A stretch of 64,000 nucleotides of DNA from Carboxylicivirga sp. M1479 (GCF_007097485.1 NZ_VKDE01000022.1:1-64000); one strand, 5' to 3'. Shown: positions 53,076 through 62,347, counted from the first letter of the stretch. The notes: generated by a model from the sequence alone, not told the origin. Numbers and translations: made by a program.

Positions 53076-54983
53076 TTACGCTTTTGGCTCAATTACCATT
53101 AGTACGTCACCTTTGGCCACTGAATCACCTGAATCGTATTTGATTTCGGTAACAACACCATCAACTGCTGCATCAAGGTTGTTCATCATTTTCATGGCTT
53201 CTAATACAACAACTGTATCACCAGCTTTCACTTCGTCGCCGGCTTTCACCTTAAACTCAACAATCATACCTGGTATTGGCGCCATTAAACTACCAGTTGC
53301 CTCAACTTCTTTAGCACCACCTTTAGCACGACGGGCGCGCGGAGCTGCACCACCAACTGCATTAGGATCGTTGATTTCAACAGTGAATACCTCACCATCT
53401 ACTTTCACTTCTAACTCACGGGTAGCACCACCACTACCTTTCGATGTTAACTCACCTGAAAGGGCTTTACGAACCATCTCTTCTTCTTTCTCAACCTGCT
53501 CCATTGTCTTGGCCTGGAACTCAGCAGGAACCTCTTCCTTACCATATTTCCATTTTAAGAAACGCTTACCTGTTACAGGGTATAAAGCACACAATACTTC
53601 ATCATCAATGTCCTGCGTAAAGTCTCTGAACTCGTCTTTAACAGCATCCATCTCTGGCTCAAGGATTGAACCTGGGCGAACAGTGATAGGCTCTTCTCCT
53701 CGTGGGTAATCTTTCAAGGCTTTCTTCTGAACCTCAGGATTGATTGGATCAGTTGTTTTACCATACAATCCGTAACAAAGGTCTTTTACCTCTTTTGTAA
53801 TCTGTGCATACTCACCTTCGTGTGAATCGAACAATACGTTGTTCACGGTTTGTACACCAACAATTTGAGAAGTAGGTGTTACCAAAGGAATGTTACCAAG
53901 ATCTTTACGAACTTTAGGTAATAAACGGAATACTTCAGGTAATTTATCTAAAGCATCCATTGCTTTTAACTGGTTAACCAAGTTAGAAAGCATACCACCT
54001 GGTGTTTGGTGAAGCAATACATTAATATCAGTAGTTGCATACTTAGGGTTGTTATCTAAGTGCTTGTACTTAGGTATGTATTTCTCCATCTCATCAGCAA
54101 TGGCTGTAATCTTGTTGATGTCCATACCTGAATCGCGGTTAGTACCTAACAAGGACATGATTAATGGCTCAACAGCAGCATGTGACGTGCGGTAAGCATA
54201 AGGCCCGATACATGTATCAACAATATCAACACCCGCCTCAATAGCTTTGAAGATAGCCAAATCAGCCATACCCGATGTAAAGTGAGTATGCAGGTTCAAT
54301 GGAATATCTGTGAAAGTCTTGATTTCGCGGATCAAGTTATAAATATCGTAAGGTGCAATTAAACCAGCCATATCTTTGATACAGATAGAGTCAACACCAA
54401 ACGCTACTAATTCTTTTACTTTATTTATGTAGTACTCCATGTTGTACACATCACCACCTAAGCGAGGCTGGTTTAATGTATAACATACCACACCCTGAAA
54501 ATGCTTGTCGTTATCTTTAATAACCTTAGCAGCCGTTTCGAAGTTACGGTAATCATTCAAGGCATCGAAACAACGGAAAATATCCATTCCGTTATCAATT
54601 GAACGCTGAACAAAGGCCTGTACCACATCATCGGCGTAGTTACGGTAACCCACTACGTTCTGACCACGAAGCAACATCGAAAATGGTGTTTTAGGCATGT
54701 GCTTCTTTAGAGTGCGTAAACGCTCCCATGGATCTTCAGCTAAGAAACGGTGCATGGTGTCGAATGTAGCACCACCCCATGTTTCAACAGCGTTATAACC
54801 AGCGTTATCAATCATTTCGGCAACAGGCAACATATCTTCTGTACGACCGCGTGTCGCAAATAAAGACTGGTGACCATCACGTAAACTAACATCATTTATT
54901 TTAATTGGGTTGGCTGCTTTTGGACGATCGGCTCCAAACTCTAGCTTGGCCATTTCTAATACCCCGTGTTTATCGAAATTCAT
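53076..54983 (-). CDS. Biotin-dependent carboxyltransferase: 5S-like domain fused to biotin carrier (OadA/PycB type)
   Basis: About 635 residues from the ATG at 54983; the frame extends to a TTG at 55004. The N-terminal 500 residues are the pyruvate/oxaloacetate carboxyltransferase barrel: INDVSLRDGHQSLFATR, FRCFDALND, CIKDMAGL (carbamylated Lys), LHTHFTSGMA (metal His pair). A linker with basic residues leads to a C-terminal biotinyl domain (EAMKMMN). This fusion corresponds to the transcarboxylase 5S plus 1.3S subunits, or to oxaloacetate decarboxylase alpha. No OadB-type membrane subunit is adjacent. It is last in an operon of three, before a strong terminator. Biotin here would shuttle carboxyl between methylmalonyl-CoA and pyruvate if the partner is the upstream gene. 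Confidence 0.9.
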   Translation of the reverse strand: MNFDKHGVLEMAKLEFGADRPKAANPIKINDVSLRDGHQSLFATRGRTEDMLPVAEMIDNAGYNAVETWGGATFDTMHRFLAEDPWERLRTLKKHMPKTPFSMLLRGQNVVGYRNYADDVVQAFVQRSIDNGMDIFRCFDALNDYRNFETAAKVIKDNDKHFQGVVCYTLNQPRLGGDVYNMEYYINKVKELVAFGVDSICIKDMAGLIAPYDIYNLIREIKTFTDIPLNLHTHFTSGMADLAIFKAIEAGVDIVDTCIGPYAYRTSHAAVEPLIMSLLGTNRDSGMDINKITAIADEMEKYIPKYKHLDNNPKYATTDINVLLHQTPGGMLSNLVNQLKAMDALDKLPEVFRLLPKVRKDLGNIPLVTPTSQIVGVQTVNNVLFDSHEGEYAQITKEVKDLCYGLYGKTTDPINPEVQKKALKDYPRGEEPITVRPGSILEPEMDAVKDEFRDFTQDIDDEVLCALYPVTGKRFLKWKYGKEEVPAEFQAKTMEQVEKEEEMVRKALSGELTSKGSGGATRELEVKVDGEVFTVEINDPNAVGGAAPRARRAKGGAKEVEATGSLMAPIPGMIVEFKVKAGDEVKAGDTVVVLEAMKMMNNLDAAVDGVVTEIKYDSGDSVAKGDVLMVIEPKA

Positions 54984-55069
54984 CTTTTTCTTTTTTAAGT
55001 GCAAAGTACCTGGTGCTTAGTGCTTGTTAGCACTCACCGTTGTCTCTGCCAATTAACTACTTTACTTAC

Positions 55070-55255
55070 CTAAGCGCGAGAGCGTAATAAACGACCACGA
55101 CGTTGAACCATAGCACGGTTGCTCATGATTACCTCTTTACCAGCTGCTTTCCATGAGTTAACATTTGTTACTTCACCGTTTTTAGCTGCTTCTTGCTCAA
55201 GGTAGTAGGCCACAGCTATTAATACCGCTTTTCTCTTTTTTTCTCTTGCTGTCAT
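55070..55255 (-). CDS. Small basic protein of the carboxyltransferase operon
   Basis: 61 residues. A helix (AVLIAVAYYLEQEA) is followed by a short tail with SWKAAGKEVIMSNRAMVQRR, resembling the C-terminal W...GR...M..R part seen in decarboxylase-associated small subunits. It lies 12 bases after the upstream carboxylase gene and 86 before the next ATG, so it is part of the operon. Similar short genes occur at this position in Bacteroidota. Likely a structural or assembly subunit, but too short for a firm family call. Confidence 0.7.
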   Translation of the reverse strand: MTAREKKRKAVLIAVAYYLEQEAAKNGEVTNVNSWKAAGKEVIMSNRAMVQRRGRLLRSRA

Positions 55256-55267
55256 AGAATAAACGTT

Positions 55268-56824
55268 TTACAATGGAATGTTTCCGTGCTTTTTAGGAGG
55301 TAACACCTCTGTTTTAGTCGACATCACTTCCATGGCATCGATTAGGCGCTGCCTTGTTTCACTTGGTAGGATAACATCATCAATATAACCGCGCTTAGCT
55401 GCTAAGTAAGGTACGTTAAAAGCCTCTTCATACTCGTTAATTTTAGCCTCTCTCATCGCGTCCTTGTCTTCTGCTTCAGTAATCTGCTTACGGTAAGTTG
55501 AGATAATCTCAACAGCACCTTTAGCACCCATTACTGCAATCTCAGCCGATGGCCAAGCAAATACCATGTCAGCACCCAAAGGCTTAGAACACATAGCTAA
55601 GTAGGCACCACCGTAATCTTTACGCGTCACTACTGTAAACTTAGGCACTGTAGCCTCGGCATACGACCAAAGTAACTTGGCACCGTGGCGGATAATTCCG
55701 TCCCACTCCTGCTGAACACCTGGTAAATATCCTGGTACATCAACAAAGGTGATCATTGGAATATTGTAGGCATCACAAGTACGCACGAAACGAGAAATCT
55801 TATCAGAAGCATCAATATCTAAACATCCTGCCTGAATCATTGGCTGGTTAGCGATGATACCAACAGAACGATTGTTCAAGTGACCGAAACCAACAATGGC
55901 GTTTTCAGCATAATACTCGTGTACCTGCATAAATTCACCATTATCAAGTACCGACTCAATAATATTCACCATATCATATGGTGTTTTTGGATCATCTGGT
56001 ATAATTGTATCTAACTCCTCGCATGCACGAGTTGGGTCATCACCCATAGGAATCTGTGGAGCCTCTTCCAAGTTGTTGTTTGGTAAGAACTCTAACAATT
56101 CCTTGATTGCATCCAAAGTATCTTCGTCGCTATCGCAGGCAAAGTGTGCATTACCACTCTTGCTATTGTGAACCATGGCTCCACCAAGATCTTCTAGAGT
56201 AGTTTCCTCACCTGTTACTGTTTTAATTACATTAGGACCTGTAATAAACATGTGACTCTTTTTCTTTACCATAAAGATAAAGTCAGTCATTGCTGGTGAA
56301 TATACAGCACCACCAGCACAAGGACCCATGATAGCTGAAATTTGAGGAATAACACCCGAAGCACGTGAGTTACGCATGAAAATCTCACCATAACCTTTTA
56401 AAGCATCAACACCCTCTTCAACACGAGCACCACCAGAATCGTTTAATCCAACAACCGGCGCACCAGCCTTTACGGCTAAATCCATAATTTTACAGATTTT
56501 TGCTGCATGCATCTCACCAAGAGAACCTCCACGTGAAGTAAAATCTTGTGAATAAGCAAAAACAGGACGACCGTTAATTAAACCATGGCCAATAACTACA
56601 CCGTCAGAAGGAATGTTAATTTTTTCAAGACCAAAGTTTACCGAGCGATGCTCAACAAACATGTCTACCTCCCTAAAACTATCTTCGTCAAAAAGATAAT
56701 CTAAACGTTGACGAGCTGAAAGTTTGCCCTTTTCGTTATGTTTAGCCACACGTGCTTCACCACCCATTTTCTGGACTTCTTCACGCTTCTTTTTAAGTAG
56801 CTCAATCTTTTCAGATACTTTCAT
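55268..56824 (-). CDS. mmdA: Acyl-CoA carboxyltransferase (methylmalonyl-CoA/propionyl-CoA type, 12S-like)
   Basis: 518 residues, full length. The two crotonase-like halves are visible: GLNDSGGARVEEGVDAL, GPCAGGAVYSPAMTDF and FITGPNVIK in the first; DKISRFVRTCDAYNIP, FVDVPGYLPGVQQEWDG and AMCSKPLGADMVFAWP in the second. These motifs match methylmalonyl-CoA decarboxylase alpha, propionyl-CoA carboxylase beta and transcarboxylase 12S subunits. First gene in a minus-strand operon with a small gene and a 5S/biotin fusion. No biotin carboxylase is encoded. Likely role: propionate or succinate pathway, moving carboxyl from methylmalonyl-CoA to biotin. Confidence 0.93.
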   Translation of the reverse strand: MKVSEKIELLKKKREEVQKMGGEARVAKHNEKGKLSARQRLDYLFDEDSFREVDMFVEHRSVNFGLEKINIPSDGVVIGHGLINGRPVFAYSQDFTSRGGSLGEMHAAKICKIMDLAVKAGAPVVGLNDSGGARVEEGVDALKGYGEIFMRNSRASGVIPQISAIMGPCAGGAVYSPAMTDFIFMVKKKSHMFITGPNVIKTVTGEETTLEDLGGAMVHNSKSGNAHFACDSDEDTLDAIKELLEFLPNNNLEEAPQIPMGDDPTRACEELDTIIPDDPKTPYDMVNIIESVLDNGEFMQVHEYYAENAIVGFGHLNNRSVGIIANQPMIQAGCLDIDASDKISRFVRTCDAYNIPMITFVDVPGYLPGVQQEWDGIIRHGAKLLWSYAEATVPKFTVVTRKDYGGAYLAMCSKPLGADMVFAWPSAEIAVMGAKGAVEIISTYRKQITEAEDKDAMREAKINEYEEAFNVPYLAAKRGYIDDVILPSETRQRLIDAMEVMSTKTEVLPPKKHGNIPL

Positions 56825-57461
56825 AAATACAGATACTTTACAATTACACCAAAAATTCTTTAATTGTGTTTTACGCTGCCAAAAATATATACTACAAGTG
56901 ATAAGTCGACCTTATAAATGTTAAAAAAATGAAAATTCAAGATATATTTCTTTAATTGAAGAATCAACACCTTATCAGGTCGAATAAATTACGAAATAAG
57001 TTTTACAAAAGACACTGACTTTCAAATTAGAAGCAATTTATCACTTGTAATTGAAATATGTAGAATACCGAATTAGTGATTATACACTTATTATTGTTAA
57101 TATTTAAACATTTATATTTCAGTAGTGATATTTATAACACGCATAAACTACTATTTCTCAAAAGAAATTGGTGAGTAACAGCAGTATAAGTATGAGAGCA
57201 TTTTTAAATAATATTCATACGCTCACTTTTCTGCTAATAATAAATAATGGCCAAACACTCTTAAACGTAAATTGTGCACTTCACCCAAACCAGTCTTCTG
57301 CTCAGCTTGAATAAGTGTCTATTAGATTCCTTACTAAAAATATTCTTTCCTGCATAATAAAAAATCACAATTACCACAACCATGCGCCATAGTATATTGT
57401 TAATAATCAGTAGTGTTAACTCACCACCCTAATGATTTATTACTGCAAGCTCATTAAAACA
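56825..57461. other. Divergent intergenic region
   Basis: About 640 bases between the carboxyltransferase operon (minus) and the aldo/keto reductase gene (plus). It should contain both promoters. It is strongly AT-rich; I find no gene, hairpin array or convincing promoter box to report. Confidence 0.5.
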
Positions 57462-58958
57462 ATGCCTATGACACCTAAAAACATTTCTCGCCGTACCTTC
57501 ATTAAAAATTCTGCCATCGCAACATCTAGTCTCAGCTTATTGCCAATGATATCGATAGAGCAGCTCGACCCCACCCTACCATTAATGACCAGAGACTTTG
57601 GAAAACTAAATCATCAGGTAACAACGTTTGGCCTTGGCGGACAGGCTTCGATACAATGGACTCCTGCAGATGTTGACCCTGTTGCCATCATTGTAAAGGC
57701 ATTTAATTTGGGAGTTAACTATTTCGATACTTCCAATTTATATGGACCTAGCCAATTAAATTTTGGTAAAGCCTTTAATAAGCTTGGATTAATACCCGGG
57801 AAAGCGGGTTATAACGAAAAGCTACGAAAATCAATATTTCTAACTTCAAAAACAGGATTGCGCTATGCTAAAGGTGACTTACAGGTGCCTGGACTATTCA
57901 ACTATAGCAACGGTGACGATGGTTCTCATGCAATTGATGATGTTAAACGCTCATTGACACAAATATTTGGCGATGGCAAAGGATATTATCCCAAAGGTGC
58001 ATACTTAGACATGGTGTTGGCTCATACCATAGCACAACAACCCGATGTTGATGCCATAATGGAAGGATATGATAATCCCGACCCAAAAGCAGAGAGAATT
58101 GGGGCTTTAGCTGCTCTGCTAGATTATAGGGATGGAACAAACACAACCGGATTAAACCCCAAGGAAGAAAAACTGATTAAGCACATTGGGTTCTCAGGTC
58201 ATCATGACACGGCATTGATGATGCAGCTGATTCGAAGAGATCATAAAAACATATTAGATGGCATGCTTGTATCAATCAATGCCAACGACAAGCTTAACTT
58301 TAACATGCAACACAATGTTATTCCTGTGGCAAAAGCCTCAAATATGGGTGTTATTGGCATGAAAACATTTGCCGATGGCGCCATGTATACCAAAGAGGCT
58401 ACTTGGTCAAATAACCCGAAACATGTGGTACGCAGTGTAGGTAGCTCTGAAGTTCCGTACGCACCACTTATTCAATATTCATTAACCACACCAGGCATTG
58501 ACACTTTAATTATTGGCATTGGCCAAATATCGGATAATATAGCCCATTGCCAGTTGGCTAATAATATTGCAGCCTCTCAAATTACGCGTGACGGCCTTAG
58601 TGCAGCACAACGCTTGCAAATTGAAGAATGGGCAGCCAAAGTCAAAAACGGGCAAACAAATTACTTTCAGATTAAAGAAGGTGGACTAAGTGCTGTGCAC
58701 AACATTAAACTTGAAAAGGCAAAAAGTAACCTTTTAAACCTAAGCTGGGACACGGCCTATGCAGGTGAACATCCTATTGATAAGTACCTGGTGTATAAAA
58801 ACGATGAGCTAATTGGAAACATAGCCCACCAGCCACAGATAAGCGATAAACCATTCTCTTTTCATGTAAAAGTAAAGGCCGACGAACAAAATAACATTCA
58901 AATTGTGAGCCTTGATAAAGGGGGTAAGAAAGTGGCTTCTGATGTTTTAAAGGCATAG
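57462..58958 (+). CDS. Exported (Tat-signal) aldo/keto reductase-family protein
   Basis: About 498 residues from the ATG at 57462; ATGs at 57432 and 57468 are also in frame. The twin-arginine motif ISRRTFIKNS is followed by a hydrophobic stretch, so it should be folded and exported by Tat. The aldo/keto reductase barrel follows: NYFDTSNLYGPSQ (catalytic Asp/Tyr), FLTSKTG (Lys), VLAHTIA where other family members have His, and GVIGMKTFADGAM. It is longer than the usual 320 residues because of insertions and a C-terminal FN3-like domain (NLSWDTAYAGEHPIDKYLVY). A redox or sugar-dehydrogenase role outside the cytoplasm is inferred. Confidence 0.85.
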   Translation: MPMTPKNISRRTFIKNSAIATSSLSLLPMISIEQLDPTLPLMTRDFGKLNHQVTTFGLGGQASIQWTPADVDPVAIIVKAFNLGVNYFDTSNLYGPSQLNFGKAFNKLGLIPGKAGYNEKLRKSIFLTSKTGLRYAKGDLQVPGLFNYSNGDDGSHAIDDVKRSLTQIFGDGKGYYPKGAYLDMVLAHTIAQQPDVDAIMEGYDNPDPKAERIGALAALLDYRDGTNTTGLNPKEEKLIKHIGFSGHHDTALMMQLIRRDHKNILDGMLVSINANDKLNFNMQHNVIPVAKASNMGVIGMKTFADGAMYTKEATWSNNPKHVVRSVGSSEVPYAPLIQYSLTTPGIDTLIIGIGQISDNIAHCQLANNIAASQITRDGLSAAQRLQIEEWAAKVKNGQTNYFQIKEGGLSAVHNIKLEKAKSNLLNLSWDTAYAGEHPIDKYLVYKNDELIGNIAHQPQISDKPFSFHVKVKADEQNNIQIVSLDKGGKKVASDVLKA

Positions 58959-58973
58959 AGTTTACCAATAAAC

Positions 58974-59019
58974 AAACACCTCAATTAGCATCTAATAATC
59001 GTGGCTAATTGAGGTGTTT
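58974..59019 (+). terminator. 16-bp perfect hairpin after the reductase gene
   Basis: AAACACCTCAATTAGC (58974-58989) pairs exactly with GCTAATTGAGGTGTTT (59004-59019) around 14 bases, followed by a T-rich tract. It probably terminates the reductase transcript. Confidence 0.8.
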
Positions 59020-59038
59020 GTATTTTATAACTCTAAAA

Positions 59039-59074
59039 GATTCGCGCAGTAGCGAAGATTCGAGCGGTAACGAA
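59039..59074. repeat. Two tandem 18-bp repeats
   Basis: Units at 59039-59056 and 59057-59074 match at 15 of 18 positions, both starting GATTCG and ending CGAA. The first unit also folds (TTCGC...GCGAA). It lies between a terminator and the RlmF gene end. Confidence 0.55.
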
Positions 59075-59125
59075 AATACTTTAATAAACCTCCAATAGAA
59101 ACACTCTTTCCAACTGATAATAAAA

Positions 59126-60094
59126 CTATTCGCTCCAATATTTTGCAGCCCAGGCCTGTTGTTGTTCTTTGTTGTGAAAAGTCCAGGCCAGCACTCGACT
59201 TACTTTTGTTCCCTGACTCATTTTCATGGCTTTGACCTCTTCTACCCCAAGGCCTTTTAGTGCTTTGCGAAACGTTCTGAGGTTAGACTCTTTGGATACT
59301 AAAGTTGAAAACCACAGGCATGACTGGCTAAACTCCTTGCTCTGCTTTATCATGTTGGTAATAAAGCGCTCTTCGCCACCATTACAGTATAATTCCTTTC
59401 CATTTCCACCAAAGTTCAACACTACTTTCTTAACCTCAGTCTTGTTCAGGCTACTCATTTTACGAAGTGAAGAAGCCTCGGCCTCGGCTAATGACGCATG
59501 AAAAGGTGGATTACAAATGGTAACATCGTAATACTCATCATCCGCGATAATGCCCTTAAAAGTATTGTAATGCGCTGTTTGCAGGCGAAGATCGACATTC
59601 CCCTTCAGCGCTTCATTGTTTTCTACCGTTTCCCTGGCTGAGTCGATGGCTACCTGCTCAACATCGGCGCCCACAAACGACCATCCGTACTCGGTATGCC
59701 CAATTATAGGATAAATACAATTGGCCCCTACACCCACGTCGAGACACTTAACAGACTTGCCCATGGGGATAACACCCTTGTTCTCACTTGCCAATAAGTC
59801 AGCTACGTTGTGTATGTAATCGGCTCTACCTGGTACAGGCGGGCACAAAAAGCCCTCGGGAATATACCAATGATCTATCCCATAAAAATGTTTTAAAACG
59901 GCACGATTAAGCATTACCACCGCTTTGGGATTGCCAAAATCAATTGATTCATCATCAAATTTATTCAAAGACACAAAAGGTGCAAGCTCTGGGCAGGATT
60001 GAATAAGTTCTTTAAAATTGTAACGTTCACGGTGCTTATTACGAACATGCAAGCCTGCTTTTACCTTTGGATGTACTCTCTTTTTTTGAACCAT
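59126..60094 (-). CDS. rlmF: 23S rRNA (adenine-1618-N6)-methyltransferase
   Basis: 322 residues. The N-terminus HPKVKAGLHVRNKHRERYNF and the WYIPEGFLCPPVPGRADYIH segment are diagnostic of RlmF. The AdoMet-binding motif CLDVGVGANCIYPIIG (about residues 112-127) and the catalytic motif CNPPFHAS (about 200) complete a class I N6-adenine methyltransferase. It modifies A1618 in 23S rRNA in the nucleolus-free cytoplasm of bacteria. A single gene, start ATG 60094. Length is usual (about 310-330). Very confident. Confidence 0.96.
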   Translation of the reverse strand: MVQKKRVHPKVKAGLHVRNKHRERYNFKELIQSCPELAPFVSLNKFDDESIDFGNPKAVVMLNRAVLKHFYGIDHWYIPEGFLCPPVPGRADYIHNVADLLASENKGVIPMGKSVKCLDVGVGANCIYPIIGHTEYGWSFVGADVEQVAIDSARETVENNEALKGNVDLRLQTAHYNTFKGIIADDEYYDVTICNPPFHASLAEAEASSLRKMSSLNKTEVKKVVLNFGGNGKELYCNGGEERFITNMIKQSKEFSQSCLWFSTLVSKESNLRTFRKALKGLGVEEVKAMKMSQGTKVSRVLAWTFHNKEQQQAWAAKYWSE

Positions 60095-60202
60095 TATGGA
60101 ATTTGTATTGATGATATGCTTTAAAGCTGTTTACTCGGAAAACAAATTGGAGAGCAAATATACGTAAACATGCACAATACACTTCTTAAACGATAAAGAT
60201 AA

Positions 60203-61035
60203 GGCAGAGGCGCTGAGACACAGAGCACGATAATCATTCTAAATAAACTCCGTGCCTTTGCGTCTCTGTGTTCATGTTATTTTTAAAGATGTAGGTATCT
60301 GGAGAAACATTCAAACAAAAACAACACAGAGACGCTGAGGCACAGAGATTAATTATTCTCAATAAAAAACCTCCGTGCCTTTGCGTCTCTGCGTTTATGC
60401 TATTTTTAAAGATGTAGGTACATGGAGAAACATTCAAACAAAAACAATACAGAGACGCTGAGGCACAGAAATTAATTATTCTCAATAAAGAACCTCCGTG
60501 CCTTTGCGTCTCTGCGTTTATGCTATTTTTAAAGATGTAGATACCTGGAGAAACATTCAAACAAAAACAACACAGAGACGCTGAGCCACAGAAATTAATT
60601 ATTCTCAATAAAAGCCTCTGTGCCTTTGCGTCTCTGCGTTTATGCGTTTATGCTATTTTTAAAGATGTAGGTACATGGAGAAACATTCAAACAAAAACAA
60701 CACAGAGACGCTGAGCCACAGAGATTAATTATTCTCAATAAAGAACCTCTGTACCTTTGCGTCTCTACGTTTATGCTATTTTTAAAGATGTAGGTATCTG
60801 GAGAAACGTTCAAACAAAAACAACACAGAGACGCTGAGCCACAGAGATTAATTATTCTTAATAAAAAACCTCTGTGCCTTTGCGTCTCTGCGTTTATGCT
60901 ATTTTTAAAGATGTAGGTACCTGGAGAAACAATCAAACAAAAACAACACAGAGACGCAGAGACACAGAAATTAATTATTCTTAATAAAAACCCTCTGTGC
61001 CTTTGCGTCTCTGCGTTTATACGTTTATGCTATTT
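60203..61035. repeat. Seven tandem ~123-bp units, each a long hairpin
   Basis: The marker GCCTTTGCGTCTCT (one copy variant) starts at 60254, 60377, 60500, 60622, 60753, 60875 and 60999: spacings 123, 123, 122, 131, 122, 124. The 131 arises from an 8-base duplication (GTTTATGC). Each unit has an arm like ACAGAGACGCTGAG and a complementary arm CTCTGTGCCTTTGCGTCTCT flanking about 23 AT-rich bases. A conserved linker (AAAGATGTAGGTA...GGAGAAAC) joins units. Open frames across it (60234-60936) are by-products because 123 is divisible by three. Confidence 0.9.
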
Positions 61036-61079
61036 TAAAATGTGAATTTTGGATAATTAACATATCTCTAAAAAAGCAA

Positions 61080-61256
61080 TACTTAGATAGGGAATTCGCT
61101 TTTAAGCATATTAACCACCTCCCCACTTCGTGGTACTCCTCCTTGGCAAGGAGGAGAAGGATGAAAAACCGTCCCCTCCTGAATTTTAGGAGGGGTGCCG
61201 ACAGGCGGGGTGGTATAATTAGTTTTAAAAGCAATTTCCCTGAATACTTAGACAAT
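61080..61256. repeat. Foldback (MITE-like) element
   Basis: Imperfect outer arms pair across about 175 bases: GGGAATTCGCTTTTAA...ATTAACCACCTCCCC on the left with GGCGGGGTGGTATAATT...TTAAAAGCAATTTCCC on the right. Inside are two strong dyads: CTCCTCCTT-GGC-AAGGAGGAG (about 61136-61156) and CCCCTCCT-GAATTTT-AGGAGGGG (about 61173-61195). No coding gene. The structure is like a non-autonomous transposable element or an intergenic repeat. Confidence 0.65.
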
Positions 61257-61261
61257 AAAAC

Positions 61262-62347
61262 TTATATGCCAAATCGATATTGTATACCCATTAGCACGAA
61301 ATCATTTCCTGTTCCTTTACCAAATTCTCCACGTAAAGTAAGGCTTTGGTTTAACTCCAAGTTAAATCCAAACTGTACACTCCAGTTGTTTATAATATCC
61401 TTTTTAATACCATAATTAACATCTGATTCTATCAAACTTTCAACGGCTAAGCCTATATCTGTCAATTTCTGATTTTGAGCCTCAAGGAATTCGATTTGCT
61501 TTTGTTCCAATGGATTGCCAGGATCTAACTCGGCTATTTTTTGATTATTTTGGTCTATTTTGTTATCAATGGCCGGAAATAGTTCACTACCCAAGTTAGG
61601 TAAAGCTTCGGCTATACCAATAGACCCAAGGTTCCCCTTATGATCAATAAACCCACGATACATCGCCCCCACATAAAGAGCTAACATAGCCTTTTTACCA
61701 AGGTGCACACGATCGCCTATACGGGCAGATACAACAGCCAGGCGTGCTGGGTCAGTCAACAATTCAGAGTGTGACCACGTCATATTCGCATCGATTGAAA
61801 AGAAGTAACTCTTGTATAATTTAGTTACCAGCGTACTTCCGATACCATAGCTATTAGCCGAGAAGTCTACTGTACTTTTAATTTCTGGCAACATCAACAC
61901 CAAATCGCCATTATCATCGTACCAGGTAGGCTGCAGCGAAACATTTGTTGTTCCCGTATTATTCGCATAAATACCATAAACATTCCAAAAGGGAAATACC
62001 CATACATCAGCACGCAAGTTCATACCACTTGATTTGGCAATAGTATTGGTAAAGTTGAGGGTTTCGAGGTTCACATACTCCGATATTAATTGGTTGATGG
62101 GTGAATTAAGATCATCGCCAATTGTCATACCGAATTGTGTAATTTCCAAATCCATTCGGTTATACACGTAATTAACATTTAAGCCGTATGGTAATTGAAT
62201 TTGATAACCTCTTGCTGTTGCTTGTTTTCCAAATATTGGCATGCTATAAGGCCATTCCTTGTTACTTTGAGTGGTATCTATTTGAGCATTGGACAAGCAG
62301 GCTATGCTAAGAAGAACCAGTAAACTAAGTGTTTTAATTTTCATCAT
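61262..62347 (-). CDS. Outer-membrane beta-barrel protein, unknown function
   Basis: About 361 residues from the ATG at 62347 (second ATG at 62344); the frame is open to 62431 but that part is not a signal peptide. The signal ends CLSNAQ. The mature part alternates short strands with aromatic residues (QIQLPYGLNVNYVYNRMDL, VWVFPFWNVYGIYAN, SIDANMTWSHSEL, LYVGAMYRGF) and ends FVLMGIQYRFGI, a terminal strand consistent with an outer-membrane barrel. A central helical stretch (KIDQNNQKIAELDPG) is probably an extracellular or periplasmic loop. No family recognised. Confidence 0.75.
   Translation of the reverse strand: MMKIKTLSLLVLLSIACLSNAQIDTTQSNKEWPYSMPIFGKQATARGYQIQLPYGLNVNYVYNRMDLEITQFGMTIGDDLNSPINQLISEYVNLETLNFTNTIAKSSGMNLRADVWVFPFWNVYGIYANNTGTTNVSLQPTWYDDNGDLVLMLPEIKSTVDFSANSYGIGSTLVTKLYKSYFFSIDANMTWSHSELLTDPARLAVVSARIGDRVHLGKKAMLALYVGAMYRGFIDHKGNLGSIGIAEALPNLGSELFPAIDNKIDQNNQKIAELDPGNPLEQKQIEFLEAQNQKLTDIGLAVESLIESDVNYGIKKDIINNWSVQFGFNLELNQSLTLRGEFGKGTGNDFVLMGIQYRFGI

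Noticed and set aside
53032-53709. Plus-strand 225-codon frame
   Set aside because: It is antisense to the biotin carboxyltransferase, whose motifs are unmistakable.
60234-60936. Open reading frames with 41-residue repeats containing AETQRH
   Set aside because: They follow from the 123-bp DNA repeat being divisible by three, have no start signals and match a well-known type of spurious annotation over this hairpin repeat.
60203-61035. CRISPR array
   Set aside because: Units are 123 bp and conserved throughout, with no unique spacers, and no cas genes are present.
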